Assembly: GCA_016800925.1 (NCBI GenBank)
Contig: JABCPU010000032.1
Coordinates: 186,001 to 250,000, forward strand
Direction: 5' to 3'
Length of the DNA stretch: 64,000 bases
DNA from: Suillus spraguei
Lineage: Eukaryota > Basidiomycota > Agaricomycetes > Boletales > Suillaceae
This document shows positions 21,591-34,014 of this stretch, in pieces (position 1 is the stretch's first letter; each line of letters starts with the position of its first letter). The notes beneath the pieces were generated by a model. The model worked only from the letters and a program-made list of their open reading frames with translations. It was not told where the DNA came from and ran no database searches. Made by a program: the position numbers and the translations under genes.

Positions 21591-22654
21591 GGTTTATAAC
21601 CAATCGCATGCACCTCCCGAGTATTTTGTTTAATGACGCTTCCATGATTGTACCTTATCCTTATCACCTTAGGGTAGGCGCGGCCCTCACTATCAGATAA
21701 TCTAGCATTGCAATCATTCAATGCTAGCACACAACAGGAGCGCCGTGATGCATGATGATCCACTCATTTTATGTGTCGTTTTGTAAACGCGTCTTGAAGA
21801 ATACTTTTGTGCGTCAAAGAAATTTCCTCCTACCAAACCCTTAGAAGCGGCCTTCACTTCATCTGAGATAGATTAGACCCGGCAGTATACCAGAGACTGT
21901 CGCAGATTATGAGGCTCTCAAGTCCTACCTTCTTTGTTTACCCAAACATGAGAAGGTAATTCAAAGGTACTCCGTCATTGGTCGATTCTTGGCTGATTCG
22001 ACTCGCTAGTGTCCGAAGGACCAGGTTTGGCGTATAATGCTTCGCGGTTTGGCTCACATGTCGAGCCCAAGGCAGCTCTGTCGTTAACAATGAGTTACCC
22101 TAGTGTGAATCCGAAGTCAGTTAACCTACTCTTTTAACTTGTACGCATTCGGTGAATCTCCGAACATGTTAATCAAATATCTCGAATACCAACGTGAAGT
22201 CATTGAAGTGTCCTGCTCGTGCCCTGCCAAGTGGATCGATTGACGGATTTCGTGTATACTTGCTCCTCGGAATGAACATATAACGTATATCACATGCTCA
22301 TTGCGTGCGGCAGGAGGGCAATCATACCTTTGACCATCCACAAAGTGATTGTCCTGACACGGTGGGCTTAGTGGCCATACGCCAGTGTCTCCCATCTCGA
22401 GAGAGCAACATACAACCATGTGGGTTATTCTCTCGAGAAAGGTCATAGAGCTCTTGGTGAACTAGATATCTGAGTGGCTTATGAGAACGCCAGTAGGTGA
22501 TACATCTATTTGAGTGAGAGAGTGATGGTAATCAGCAAACCGTTGGATTCAAAAGCATGTGACTTGGGACTGGCATGTCAAAAATACGTGCGAAATTCGA
22601 ATCACATCCTTGCCAGCCAATGAGTCAAGTCTTTCTGCGAAGTTCAGTAACTAC
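21591..22654. other. Intergenic upstream of the segmental duplication
   Basis: No coding motif recognised on either strand. Similarity between the two duplication units starts only at about 22655, close to TTTTTTCTTCCTGCAG. Confidence 0.5.
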
Positions 22655-22714
22655 CATGTCAATTCACGTTTTTTTTCTTCCTGCAGAGTTCAGTAAATTC
22701 TACGACGCGTATCT

Positions 22715-23890
22715 ATGCATTTTCAACACTTTCAGCAAATCTATTCTTTGCACATCGCCATCAACAACTGGACCATCGATTTCGTCAAGTCCTACGATCC
22801 TTGGAACCACAGGACTCTCGAAATCCTCATTGCTACCGTCCTAGTGCTACTTTTTGTCATCCGTTTCTGGACCACGTCTTCCCGCCCACCTACGAGGGAC
22901 TCCCAACGCGCCCGTACAGCCCTCCAAGCCCTCCAAACCGTCCTCGTCCCAGCTTGCTCTCTTTGGCCCGCACGGTACATCAAACTCGTCAAACATGCCT
23001 CCAATAATCGTACCGGATCCAGGATCGTTATCCCTTTAAGCATGCTCCTGCAGGACGTATGCGATGGCGTCATCGAGCTTCGCGATCCTCTATGCGACCT
23101 CGAAGACCTGATCGATGGAGGTGTCCGTGCGTATGGCTGTTCCGTCAGTCTGAAAGTTGAGTGGAAGTGGTGGATAGAATGGTTGGATCGAATGGTGTGT
23201 GTCTGTGTTCCGTGTCCATTGCTGACGTATGCGCTGAACGACCTCTGGCGCGCTCATCAGTTATACATAAACATCCCAGGTGAGTATATGCGCTCTTGCC
23301 ATTGCAGAAATATTTTTTCCTACGAATATATGCTCGTCTTCGGGTATATTGAAGATATGGACGGCAATAACAGCGTTGATTCAAATTTTGCAGTCACTAG
23401 CGCAGAATATTTCGACGGACTGATTCCGCTCTCTGCCAACCATGGGACCGTCATTAACCTCAACAGCCATTCGCTCACGCACCTTGCTACTATCCAACCT
23501 CCAAAAGGTTCCCGTACCACATTAGAATCTACCTGTTTCTCCAATCACATCTCCTTCCTCAGCACAACACACGTTCTCTGTCTCATCCCCTTCTCGGCCC
23601 ACCGTCTCCCCCACCGCCTCTCTGATGTCCTCGCAATGATAAACGGCACTTCACACTTCAAACTATCGATGCTCACTAATACATCAGCAACATACGCTGA
23701 TACACTCGCTGCGATGTCAACCAAGCTTACATATGATCCTGCAGCAAGACAACAGTGCGTCGACGAACTGGGTATCGAAGAATGGCGTAAACGGAGGCTA
23801 ATGCTTGAATTCGAGGCCGCTCTTGTGCGGAGGGGTTGGCTGGAACGATGGGACGTTATCTGGAAGTCTGTTGATTGTATGCGTTTGAAC
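22715..23890 (+). pseudogene. Unknown membrane-anchored protein, copy 1
   Basis: Not recognised. The readable product has a short N-terminal part (NNWTIDFVKSYDPWNHR), one strong membrane helix (TLEILIATVLVLLFVIRFW) and a Ser/Pro-rich linker. It then has a block with SMLLQDVCDGVIELRDP and LIDGGVRAYGCSVSLK and, after a possible intron around 23280-23395, HISFLSTTHVLCLIPFSAH with a C-terminal basic/acidic helix around ELGIEEWRKRRLML. A TM anchor followed by a Ser-rich linker and then FGPHGTSNSSN in another frame recalls the start of signal-recognition-particle receptor beta subunits, but no GTPase motif is intact, so I do not claim that. The best frame changes in the linker, suggesting decay. 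The second copy is at 32722-33829. Confidence 0.4.
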
Positions 23891-24309
23891 TTTGCTTTGA
23901 TTTTTCTTCTTGCAGTCACTCTTGCACAGAGACGCTTCTCTGTTTCTAGTCGCTTTACGCACTCATCACAACACAAATTTTGTTGTACCCAGGAGCTTCC
24001 TTAGAAGCTGTAAAATTACCATGTCTCGCAAATATTATTGTATTCGGTGCAATAGATCAGCTGCATTCCGAACATACATAGTATTGGGCTAGTGGAACGT
24101 TCATATTGAACTTCGGAGGTGTGCGCCACACTGTCGACATAAATTTCCACGGGACGACAGGCAATCCATAGCTGATCGCGATGGACAGGACGCTTTGCAA
24201 GTCAAGATTGGAGCTATCGTCGCGATTCGATACACACATGAGTCCATTACCAACGAACTATCACACTACATGTAAGTACACTACACAAATACATATTCTA
24301 TTGGTATGA

Positions 24310-26500
24310 CTAGTTAGTTGCTGGGAGGTAGTTGATCGCCACGTTATAGATATCATACAACTGTGCATAAGTGATTAACTTCGGTACCTGTGGGCCACTC
24401 CCCCACTGCATCCTCTGATGTAATTCTGCCAAAATATCTGCTTGGCGCGTAATTTCAGGATCAGTGGCAACACATTGGAGTTTTAAAAGGTTCCAACAAC
24501 CATAAAGCAGTACCGCCATCGAGGTGTCAACAGCACCGAAAAGATACACCGGTTGTATCCCAAAAATGAGGCCCGTGCTTCTGCGATCTTCGGGATAGTA
24601 TGACCACCAAATAGTGTGCGGTAGAGGCTCTTGATCCGATATCCAGTGACTTCATTCTGATCCCAGAGCCGGCGGTCGAGACCGCGTCTTATGACTGCAT
24701 AGAATAGAACAAGGATAAAAGACTCCAGGTCATGATGTACCCCGCGTTTGATTTGTGCGGGACGAACTTTCTTGGACTTGTCCGAGATCACCATCAAGTC
24801 CAAAAGCTCTCTTGCCATGAACAAAGCAGTGCCCTGAACATGATGTTCAGTTAAAGCTAGCAACCTGCCAAGTAGACATACCGTGATTTCTGCACCAGGA
24901 GCCTTTGAACCTGACGGAACAGTCTCCTCGCAAAAGACGCCTCTAGCGTTCAGCTGGCCTGTGGAGGGGGGGAGTAGATGTAATGGGACTATGGTTTCAG
25001 TCTCGGGCTGTGCCACTGAGGCAAATTCAAGATCTGCGACGAACCCCTCCCAACCTTCAGCACAGCCCGGACCACCGAGAAAGATGTTGCCTGGACTCAT
25101 GTCTCGATGAAGAATACCTTGTTCTACGAGTCCTTGATGTCCTGAAGATACTTAGTTCAGAAAGGTGATCAGCGTACCAACTAAATGATGCCGAACCTTT
25201 GATTGCAGCAAGAGACCCCAAAATGAAATCTCTCGTTGTTTCGGCGTCCCACAGAGGACGTCCTACAGTTTTTAGCGCGAGACGATGGAGAACGGGATCA
25301 TCGGGGACGCCAACATCATCGTTAAGAATGAGGGAACGACAAGCTGCCGACTGTGACACGAGCGTATGTCTCCCTTCCTACAGGAATATGGACATCATCC
25401 CCAAGACTGAATTCGGCGACGCCTGGTAAAGGCGACTTGATATGCCCATAAATGTTGGATTCGCTTTGCCGAGTTTGTGACCTCCATAGGGTTTTCAAGA
25501 CAATAACACCTTCCTTCTTATTCCCAACCGATACGGCTCGCCACGTGGCTGTACCACGACCTAGTAAAGACAGAGAAGACCATATGGGGGGACCTTCGGT
25601 CTTCCACAGACAGGTATCGCCATCTGCATCCATACTGACCAGGAAGGAGGGATACTCGACCTGGTAGTATGAATGTCCTTCAAGCAAGCGAGCCGACCTG
25701 TCGTGTCCGAGTTGATAGGTAGTCATATGCGTGGTGAGCTGAAGTACCGCATTGATGAGGATGTCTAGATCGTCGTCGATGTCATAGTCATAGGAAATAA
25801 TAACCCCTCGGCGGTCGTACCACCCGAGGGAGAATTTGTGGCCGTAAATAAAGATACACAGAACATACAACTGAAATGGTCGTGCAGCCATGATAAGCCT
25901 TGCATAATTAGCCCCCTGCGACACGATCTGTCTAACAGTCGTGGGCCTCGTTGCATTGGGACCTTCCTTGACGCTGGGTTTGACTTCAATAAACCCACAA
26001 ATTTGCCTCCACTTGACCCTGTCACCCCCACGTCGAGGGCCGGAGTCAGGGGCCCCGATGTTGGTGGTACTTCAGCAAGCACGAACTCAGGCTTACTGTC
26101 AGGAAAGAACATGCTTTCGGCGTCGGGGACATGTTCAGCCATTGACACTATCTGTCGAAACTGTGTTCGTTTGTATCCTGTCATGTGTGCTGCTGCACCC
26201 TCGATCGTGCGAAATAAGTTTTGCTACAAAATCTCGTGGTATGAATGACGGCCAGGTTGATGAAGTGTGCTTACCAATGATGGGGAAAGATATTTTTCAT
26301 CGGCGTTATCTCGTACACTTTGCCGAAATTGAGCCAAATGACGGCTCGCCCTGATGTTCACTTTATTGCTTTGATGATAATGTCGACATTTGTGATGGAC
26401 CATTTTTCGTAAGCTTTGATAGGCTTGGTTGATCGATATTCGATGTGACCAAGGAGATCCTGTTGATATGTTGTGGACTCCACTGAGGCGGTCGTGACAT
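24310..26500 (-). pseudogene. FunK1 fungal-type protein kinase, copy 1
   Basis: Minus-strand exons give the FunK1 layout. An N-terminal block (DLLGHIEYRSTKPIKAYEKW, then RASRHLAQFRQSVRDNADEK) is followed by VTGYKRTQFRQIVSMAEHVP, NYARLIMAARPFQLYVLC, GRGTATWRAVSVGNKKEG, HRLALKTVGRPLWDAETTRD, the catalytic loop ILHRDMSPGNIF, a DFG-equivalent VADLEFAS, the activation-segment end GTALFMARELLD, and DLESFILVLFYAV. It ends at TAG 24310-24312. Two single-base differences from copy 2 break the frame: near 26030, before the GGKFVGLL reading, and near 24560, at ASFLG-IQP. An initiator ATG present in copy 2 at 39880 is ACG here. The family is expanded in Agaricomycetes and tends to be linked to mycelial growth and multicellularity; substrates are unknown. 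Likely inactive unless the indels are errors. Confidence 0.82.
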
Positions 26501-27395
26501 CATTAAAGTTCTGTATGGAACCAGCGTGAGCAGGTGTAAATTGAGAGGTGATAAGAAAATTAAAATTTGAGTGATGGAATAGCTTCGAGCTTGAGCACCA
26601 GGTTTTTTTTTAATCTACGTGATATTCACGCCACAGTGGCGTGCTCCATCAACAATTGGTTTAGATGGGACGTTCATAATTGTGATCCATATCCCATGTG
26701 ACATGAGTGCTATCACCGATCAGAGAGTCTCCACGAAGTTCATCGAACTCCGTGGGCGTGTCGGAAATAACATCATCACTATTATAGGTCATAGGATTAT
26801 GAACTTACCGAAGTCACTTGAAATAGAGCTTTTAGGGTAGTCGCTACGCAGTGGTTATGGAACCGATAGGAGATAAGAACCAAATCCAGATACCGCCGCA
26901 ATAGCAGCACACGGGCAAGTTGCAAGCTGTGGTTGTCGTAAATGGCAGTGACCAACTGACAACAAGATGTAGACAGATTATGGAGAGGCGACTTCGCCTC
27001 TACTTCAAATTTTAAGTTGTTTTTGATGTGATACAGCTGAAGTTTGGGGACGTTTACGAGCTCTGAAGAAGGTGCAAATACTTGCAAGAAGCTATGTGTA
27101 TGTCTAAAAGGAGGCCATAATGATATTAAATTGTCTGGTACAGAAGAAAGCTGCATAGGTCTATCCGACAGCAGCCCAAAGTCGGCCCAAGGAACGGATT
27201 GTTGAAGAATGCCTGACCTGAGTGGAGTGCGTACTACATGACGTTGACGCGGGGTGCTCACTACCTAGTATGTAGATGAAAAGGAGCACGCAGGCCAGGG
27301 CTTGAGAAGGTTGAAACTTGAGACTTTGAACTATTTTTCTGTCGAGTTACATGTCTACCATTTCTGTATACCAATGACTTGAATACGAACACTAA

Positions 27396-29760
27396 TTATA
27401 CATCCACCGCTGAAACATAGATATCTGCATCACGTTGTTCCTTCTCCGACATCAAATCCTCGTCTCTGTTTTCACCTCCGATGGCCGGTGTAAAGTTTGA
27501 TATGGGTCCTTCGAACCAATGCACGCCTCCGTACACTGGACAATAGTACCAGGAAATTGCCAGAAACATGAACCCTCCAAGTACCACAACTGTATAGTTC
27601 ATCTCTTGTGTCGTTGGTTGCGGATTGGGGGGAAAGAGAAAAACAATGATCATGAAGACCATCCACACCACAGCGATCACAGCGACTGGAAGGCTCTGCA
27701 CAGACATATTAGCTAGCTCGGGAATACATCGCTGCCGATTAACTCACCAGTTTCCCCAAATGAAATGGGCCCGGTTTAAAATTATTCTTGAACGCAAAGC
27801 GGGTTGTGATTGGTGTCATGTAGGCGATATACGATGCGGTGACAGCAATTGAGAATACTGCATTGATGGCTTCGGTGCTTATGAACGTCAAAAGTCCAAT
27901 TACCAGGGAGCAGATAGTGTCAAACCAGACTGTATTGACGGGTGTTCCTGTATAGCGATTGATTCGGTACAAATACCGTGAAAAGGGGATGGCTCCATCA
28001 CGAGAAAATGCAAACGTTTGGCGAGAACCGACCAGCAGGCAGTTCGATGCCACCATGTACCTGCTCTATAATTAGGCTGTGAATGTGCCACATGATAATG
28101 AAACGTACTCCACTGAAATAATGAGACACCATAATGCCAGGGCCGATTTCTGCCCGAGCGAGTTGTATAAGATCTGCGCCATAGGTTGGCCTATAGGGCT
28201 ACTTAAGATGCTGTCAAGATCAGTGCCCATACAAAAGGCAAGGGAGACATTGATTCCTGGATTAGAATATGAATATGTCATCAAATCAGAGTGGCATATG
28301 ATATATCATTCCACATACCCCAACCAAGGACAGCCGATATAGCAATGGAACTGACCTGAGTAGAATAAATACAACAATTGATCATTTTCTAGTGTCACTC
28401 ACGATTGCCCATGGTATCGCAGTAGCGGCATTTGAGGCCTCCTCGCTCATGTGAACGCTAGCATCAAACCCCCCTGGTGGATTAAAGATAGTCATGGAGC
28501 AATGATTCGAAAGAAGATGGTCTAACCTATGGTATAAAGAGGAGCCATTAAGCTCAGGATAAATGCGAATCCAGAAGGCCAACTGGTCACTACAACTAAT
28601 CGTGAGCTGGGAGTGTAATTGGACGACAATACATACAATTGATGAATTCCCCTAGCGCAGAATTTGCACTGTTTCGATAATCTGGTGGTGTTGCGATTGG
28701 AAGCGCGATGATGATTATGAGGCAAAGACTATCGAAAGGTTTAAAACAGCGATCACGTAGGGACTCTACAATACTTACCTTGCATTCATCAACGTGTATA
28801 GTCTCTGCAGCCTTGCCAAAACTTTGGTACCGAAGCTCACGATGACAGCTTGTGACAAAGCCAAAGCTGCGTATATACCACTATAACAATCGATATGAAG
28901 AGTATCGTGTCTAGATGAGGACGAGCTTACTAGAGCTGCCGGTTGGTAGTGTTATATGGCTGGTCAGAGGAGGCAATGCCGATTGCTGCAATGATTTGAA
29001 TCGTACAAGCCCAGTTTACGGAAGCTAGCTCATGTGATCAGGGGGAGACTATTGGGGAAATGAAAATGAAACCCGTCTTACCGATTCCCGTAATAATCTG
29101 TATGGTATTCGAATCTGCAGATGTCAGGGCTGGCTGTGTGTCGCATCAAGATGCAGGACTTACAGCCAACTATCCACGACAGAAAATTGCGGCATCGTGG
29201 AGAAGCAAGCGAGTAGGTCCAATAATATAGCTAGATTTTGTTGAGTTAGGTGAAACAACAACAGCATCGATGACATACACCACCAGAAGTGGGTGCTGCT
29301 GACGCGAGCTCGGCCATGGCCAACCCGATGCACATGATAAAGGGACAAGCGAATGCCCACTGCGCAACGGAAAAGTGAGATGTTTACAAAACAGTAATCC
29401 TCATATATGACAAAGACTTACACCCCAAACCATCGCGAAAGGCCCACCATTCGGGATGGCATAGAAGAGCACGGAGCTGGACAAAATTTTATCATTAAGC
29501 ATGTAAATTAATTGGCTTGCGTCCATATAGTGATGGCCTACGTTGCAGAAGGAACCACTCCTATAAAGCTGAATGCAAGTCCAGCCACCTGTACTGTTGT
29601 TGGCTTGTGTCGCGTACATGGAAGAGTCTGAAATTAAACTGACCTCTAGCGGAGTGAATTCCCTGCGAAACTCCTGCTTGTATCCTAGCTTGGCGAGGGT
29701 CGTTTCATCTGCGCTTGGTTGCGGGTGCGACTTGGAAATTGCAGAGGCTCTCGTGGCCAT
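27396..29760 (-). CDS. Amino-acid/GABA-type permease (APC superfamily), copy 1
   Basis: ATG at 29760 (MATRASAISKSHPQPSADET) begins a gene of about a dozen short exons ending at 27396. The first exon stops after EFTPLE, the intron at about 29640-29580 joins it to VAGLAFSFIGVVPSAT, and the following exons give SVLFYAIPNGGPFAMVWG, CIGLAMAELASAAPTSGG, LYYWTYSLASPRCRNFLSW, GGFDASVHMSEEASNAATAI, MVASNCLLVGSRQTFAFSRD, NRYTGTPVNTVW and WYYCPVYGGVHWFEGP. These match the conserved segments of APC-family amino-acid and GABA permeases with about 12 membrane helices. The splice sites I checked keep the frame and I found no stop or frameshift, so this copy is probably functional. It would import amino acids or choline/GABA-like compounds at the plasma membrane; the exact substrate cannot be read. 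It lies immediately upstream of the FunK1 copy on the same strand. Confidence 0.85.
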
Positions 29761-30534
29761 ATTGCACCGTTACCGTAAGTGGGCGATTTCAAACGAGCCT
29801 GAGCCACATCAACGCAGATTAAAAGAGATGTGACTCTAATAGTTAACCGGAGTCACCCTCGGTAACCACATTACGAAAGTGATGCATGTGGGACTGATCC
29901 AAACGGAGATTGAACGCAGCTAGAATCTGTTTATCCCAACTTATGGTTCGGACTTGGTCCGAACTGCGGACACTATCTGAATTTGATGCGCGCTCTGCGC
30001 AAGTGCCAATCTGATATTTGAAACCGTCGTGAAAGCATCGTTCAACGATCCCTGTGTGGTATAGTCTCGGTCGAACCGCATTGAGCGAGGGACTTTGTCA
30101 ACCGAAAGTTAAAAAAGCAACTACTCTATAGTACGAAAACCTTCCAGGAACAGGAAATCTCCAGCATCAATACTCAAGTTGAAACTTTCAGTTCTGCATT
30201 TCTCGTGAGTTTAGAATGGCGAAATAAAATAATAACAGTAAAGGGCATCTCCACCAATCCACGAGTGCACTACTGAAGTCGTAAGCGGTGGTCTGTAACA
30301 CGCGTAAGTTAAGCGTTCATTTCAGTGGTTTTGCTGATCGGCGGCCGCGGCCTGGTCAACCTGGGTCGTGTGAAGATCTGACGAGGCTCGGACTAAGAAC
30401 GAAACGAGAAACGACGACTTGAGATTAGCTCAAAAGACTACAGAACGATATTCGATGGTGAGAGGTATTAATATGATCATTTTGGACGGAGAATCAAAGG
30501 GGAATGTGTCTGAGGCGTGCAACGAGGAGTGATT

Positions 30535-31990
30535 GGATGACTTTCCGTAAGCTAAAATATTCTGATTAGAATATACCGGAGTCTCAAAAATTTACCAAAC
30601 ATCGCTGATATGTTAATCTATACTGGAATAATCCCCCATACGCTCATTCAATTAAATTTAGTCTGGTCCTTGATGGACGATAGCTCTGCAGTCCAGCAGC
30701 TGCTTCTCGACAAAGACGAGGCTGAACATTTCGATGACGATGAGAGACTTATGGTGCTTGCTGCTGCTATCATTGCCGGGAGTGAGGTATCACAACAAGA
30801 GCGCATTGACACTCGGCACCCACATCGTTTGTACCTTTGCCGACCCCAACTACTTCCAAATCCTCGTATCAACACCCCATGGAAGGTGCTATACGATAGT
30901 CAACATGATAGAGCCTTCATCACTACAATGGGCGTTGATGTGCCCACCTTCTCCTCACTACTTACTGCAGGCTTTGCGCAAGCCTGGTATGAGACACCAA
31001 TACCTCGGGCCGGACTCATAGGGTTAGTTAGGGTGGAGGTGCAAAACAACTACTATTCAAGCTGCACAGGTACATTGAAACATGATACTTATCTAAGCTG
31101 CTCGAGTACAAGAACGACAAAGTCTTACCTCATACGCCTGAGAGCCTTCAGACCGCTGCACGCGAGTGACAGTCTGTGCGATCCCTGGGTGGGCCCGCCA
31201 CTTTCCTAAGTCATCACACATATATGCATTCCCTGCGCCATCATAGCGCAACTCGGGAATCACCTGGCTATGAGATTGGGAGAGAATAGTAGTATCAGAC
31301 ATTGAACGGACTCTGAGTGTTTGAGTTACTTACCTTGTGGCTACCGGTACACGACCTTTATATGCTAGAAGTGTATGTTGAGCCGTCGGATGCAAGGGGT
31401 GGGCATATTCATAGTAAAAAAAATAGTCATGGACCCTGCGCTAGTAACAGTGCAACGGGAGCGCGCAAAGCCAAAAGGAAGAGAATACAGTGGTGCCGGC
31501 TTGATTTTGACTGTTCAAGAGGAAGTTTTCACAGATAGAACGTAAGAAGTGACGGGAAATCGATACTACTAGGTTGCATTGGGCGAGATTGGAGGCACCG
31601 GTGGCATACAGGTCAGGTAGGCACTCCATTAGTGGGCACAGAGAACTGGGGATGTCGTGCTGGGCACTTAGAATCACCTAGATAGTGGCGGGAGAGAAAG
31701 ACTTTAGCGTACTTGACGAAAAGTTGAAACGTACCTCAGTATTACTGCGCGAGGTGCCGCATTGTGTGACATGCATCTCAAGCAAGGCTGATTATGTCAG
31801 CGGATATCGCTGGCGTTAGTGGCCTGAAACGGATGTAAGTCGTCTGTAAAGTCTATTGGGGGGGGGTAGATGACACATGGTTACGAACTGACTGTAAATG
31901 AACACCGGCATCGCGGCACACCTGCCTAATAAGGGTAAATATATGATATGATATTCTAATCAGAATATTTCAGCCTACGGGAAGTCATCC
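30535..31990 (+). mobile_element. PIF/Harbinger-like DNA transposon, internally deleted
   Basis: Terminal inverted repeats of 39 bp lie at 30535-30573 and 31952-31990 (three mismatches; both begin GGATGACTT when read inward) and share a perfect 19-bp inner block (AAATATTCTGATTAGAATA). The 3-bp ATT at 30532-30534 and 31991-31993 is a target-site duplication of the length typical for PIF/Harbinger. The element contains the N-terminal part of a Harbinger-type transposase but no DDE catalytic region, so it is a non-autonomous derivative. The paralogous site in segmental copy 2 lacks it. Confidence 0.8.
30673..31010 (+). pseudogene. HARBI1-like transposase, N-terminal fragment
   Basis: From ATG 30673 the frame reads MDDSSAVQQLLLDKDEAEHF, RPQLLPNPRINTPWKVLYDS, QHDRAFITTMGVDVPTFSSL and LTAGFAQAWYETPIPR. 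I recognise this as the N-terminal region of basidiomycete PIF/Harbinger (HARBI1-like) transposases, ahead of the nuclease domain. After PIPR the similarity stops; the open frame continues to 31209 without family motifs and no DDE residues follow. It lies inside the terminal inverted repeats in the expected orientation. Confidence 0.7.
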
Positions 31991-32721
31991 ATTGTCTGTG
32001 TAAAATAAAGGTATGAGTCGATAGTGACGTCGAACAACCGGTCATCGGCGAGAAGGTCAAGTCTGCACCCGAACATGGGCTTCATGCCGGACAGGTGTGG
32101 TGCAGCCCTCTATAACATGCACCATGCCTCTGCTGTCAGCAGAATAAGTATTGGGTCTACTAGCAAATTTTTTGCGCAAGAGTCCTCAGGCTGAATCCTC
32201 GTACAGCTTTCGGGGACCGTCGTGGCGGTATGAAGTATGTCCTGGCTCCAAGTCATGGTTAACAGGTTTCGTACTAAGTATGGCCTTGAGTCATCATGGG
32301 ATGAGCGCGTGCTTTCAAGTGTTGGAACTTGGTAGTAAACAACTTGAACTTGACACGTCAAAATCACGTGCAATCGTTGCAGCTCCTTCAACCTATGAAT
32401 GAACCAGTGAATTCAAGATTTTAGATGGGACAATATGTGTAGGAGAAAACTAGTATAATGGCAGCCATCATGATTCTGCCTGAATCATGCGGACCTCAGG
32501 AAAACATTATAAGTCTCGCGCTGATATCCTCGGAATGGTTGATATAAGTCCTGGAATTCTCAAATCAGATTATCGTCAAATTCTCTTATAATCCCACATT
32601 CTCGCCGGTAACTATTTTGCATCAAAGTCTGGTATATATCATGTTTTTTCTTCCTGCAGAGTTCAGTAAATTCCACGACGCGTATCTATGCATTTTTTAA
32701 CACTTTCAGCAAATCTATTCT

Positions 32722-33829
32722 TTGCACATCGCTATCAACGACTGGATCATTGATTCTGTCAAGTCCTACGATCCTTGGAACCACAAGACTCTCGAAATCC
32801 TCATTGCTACTATCCTAGTGCTACTTTTTGTCATCCGTTTCTGGACCATGTCTTCCCGCCCACCTACGAGGGCGCCCGTACCTCCAAACCGTCCTCGTCC
32901 CAGGTTGCTCTCTCTGGCCCGCACGGTACATCAAGCTCGTCAAACATGCCTCCATTAATGATCAAGATCGTTGTCCCTTTAAGCATGCTCCTGCAGGACG
33001 TATGTGATGGCGTCATCGAGCTTTGCGATCCTCTATACGACCTCGAGCACCTGATTGATGGAGGTGTCCGTGCGTATGGCTGCTCCGTCAGCATGAAAGT
33101 TGAGTGGAGGTGGCGGATAGAATAGTTGCATTAGATGGTGCTTGTCTGTGTCCCGTGTCGATTGCTGACGCTTGCGCTGAACAACCTCTGGTGCGCTCAT
33201 CAGTTATGCATAAACGTCCCAGGTGAGTATATGCACTCTTGCCATCGCAGAAATATTTTTTCCCCATGAATATATGCTCGTCTTCGAGTATATTGAAGAT
33301 ATGAAGGGCAATAATGGTGCTGATTCTTCAAATTTTGCAGTCACAACATATCGACGGACTGATTCCGCCCTCTGCCAACCATAGGATCATCATTAACCTC
33401 AACAGCCATGCGCTCACACACCTGGCTACTATCCAGCTTCCCAAAGGTTTCCGCACCACATTAGAATCTACTTGTATCTCCAACCACATCTCCTTCCTCA
33501 GCACGACACACGTTCTCTGCTCCATCCCCTTCCTCGCCCACCGTCTCGCCCACCGCCTTTCTGATGTCCTTCTAACGATAAACAACACTCCACACTCCAA
33601 ACTATCGATGCTCACCAACACGTCGGCAGTATACACTGATACGTCCGCTGCGATATCAACCAAGCTTACATATGATCCTGTAGCAAGACAACAGTCCGTC
33701 GGCGAACTGGGTATCAAAGAATGGCGTAAACAGATACTAATGCTCGAGGCCGCTCTTGTGCGGAGGGGTTGGCTGGAGCGCTGGGACGTTGTCTTGGAAG
33801 TCTGTCGAGCGTATGTGTTTGAACTTTAA
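32722..33829 (+). pseudogene. Unknown membrane-anchored protein, copy 2
   Basis: Counterpart of 22715-23890. It keeps WIIDSVKSYDPWNHKT, the membrane helix TLEILIATILVLLFVIRFW and the later blocks (LLQDVCDGVIELCDPLYDLE, HISFLSTTHVLCSIPFLAH, ELGIKEWRKQILML). The linker is shortened, a stop (TAG, about 33123) ends the middle block after EWRWRIE, and frames alternate. Most likely a pseudogene. Identity unknown, as for copy 1. Confidence 0.4.
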
Positions 33830-34014
33830 TGTAATTTTCTTCCTCGCAGTCACCCTTGCACAAAGATGCTTCTCTGTCTCTAGTATCTTTGCATGCACCC
33901 ATCACAGCACAACTTTTGTGGTAACAGGAGCTTCCTCAGCAGTTGTAAAATTACTATGTCTCGCAAATATTATTATACAAGGACTCCCCTTCGGTCGGTC
34001 CATTATAAATCTGT

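Larger units (their letters stand above)
22655..32480. repeat. Segmental duplication, copy 1
   Basis: A direct repeat of 32640-43800 with the same gene order: unknown membrane-anchored gene (+), FunK1 kinase (-), amino-acid permease (-), and a shared tail (from ACAACCGGTCATCGGCGAGAA to TAGGAGAAAAC). Relative to copy 2 it carries about 2 kb extra at 30006-32028, most of which is the transposon at 30535-31990. It lacks the Helitron found in copy 2. Confidence 0.9.

Noticed and set aside
22854..23039. Signal-recognition-particle receptor beta subunit for the 22.7-kb gene
   Set aside because: The membrane helix and Ser-rich linker are suggestive, but no GTPase P-loop or other G motif is readable, so the name would be unsupported.
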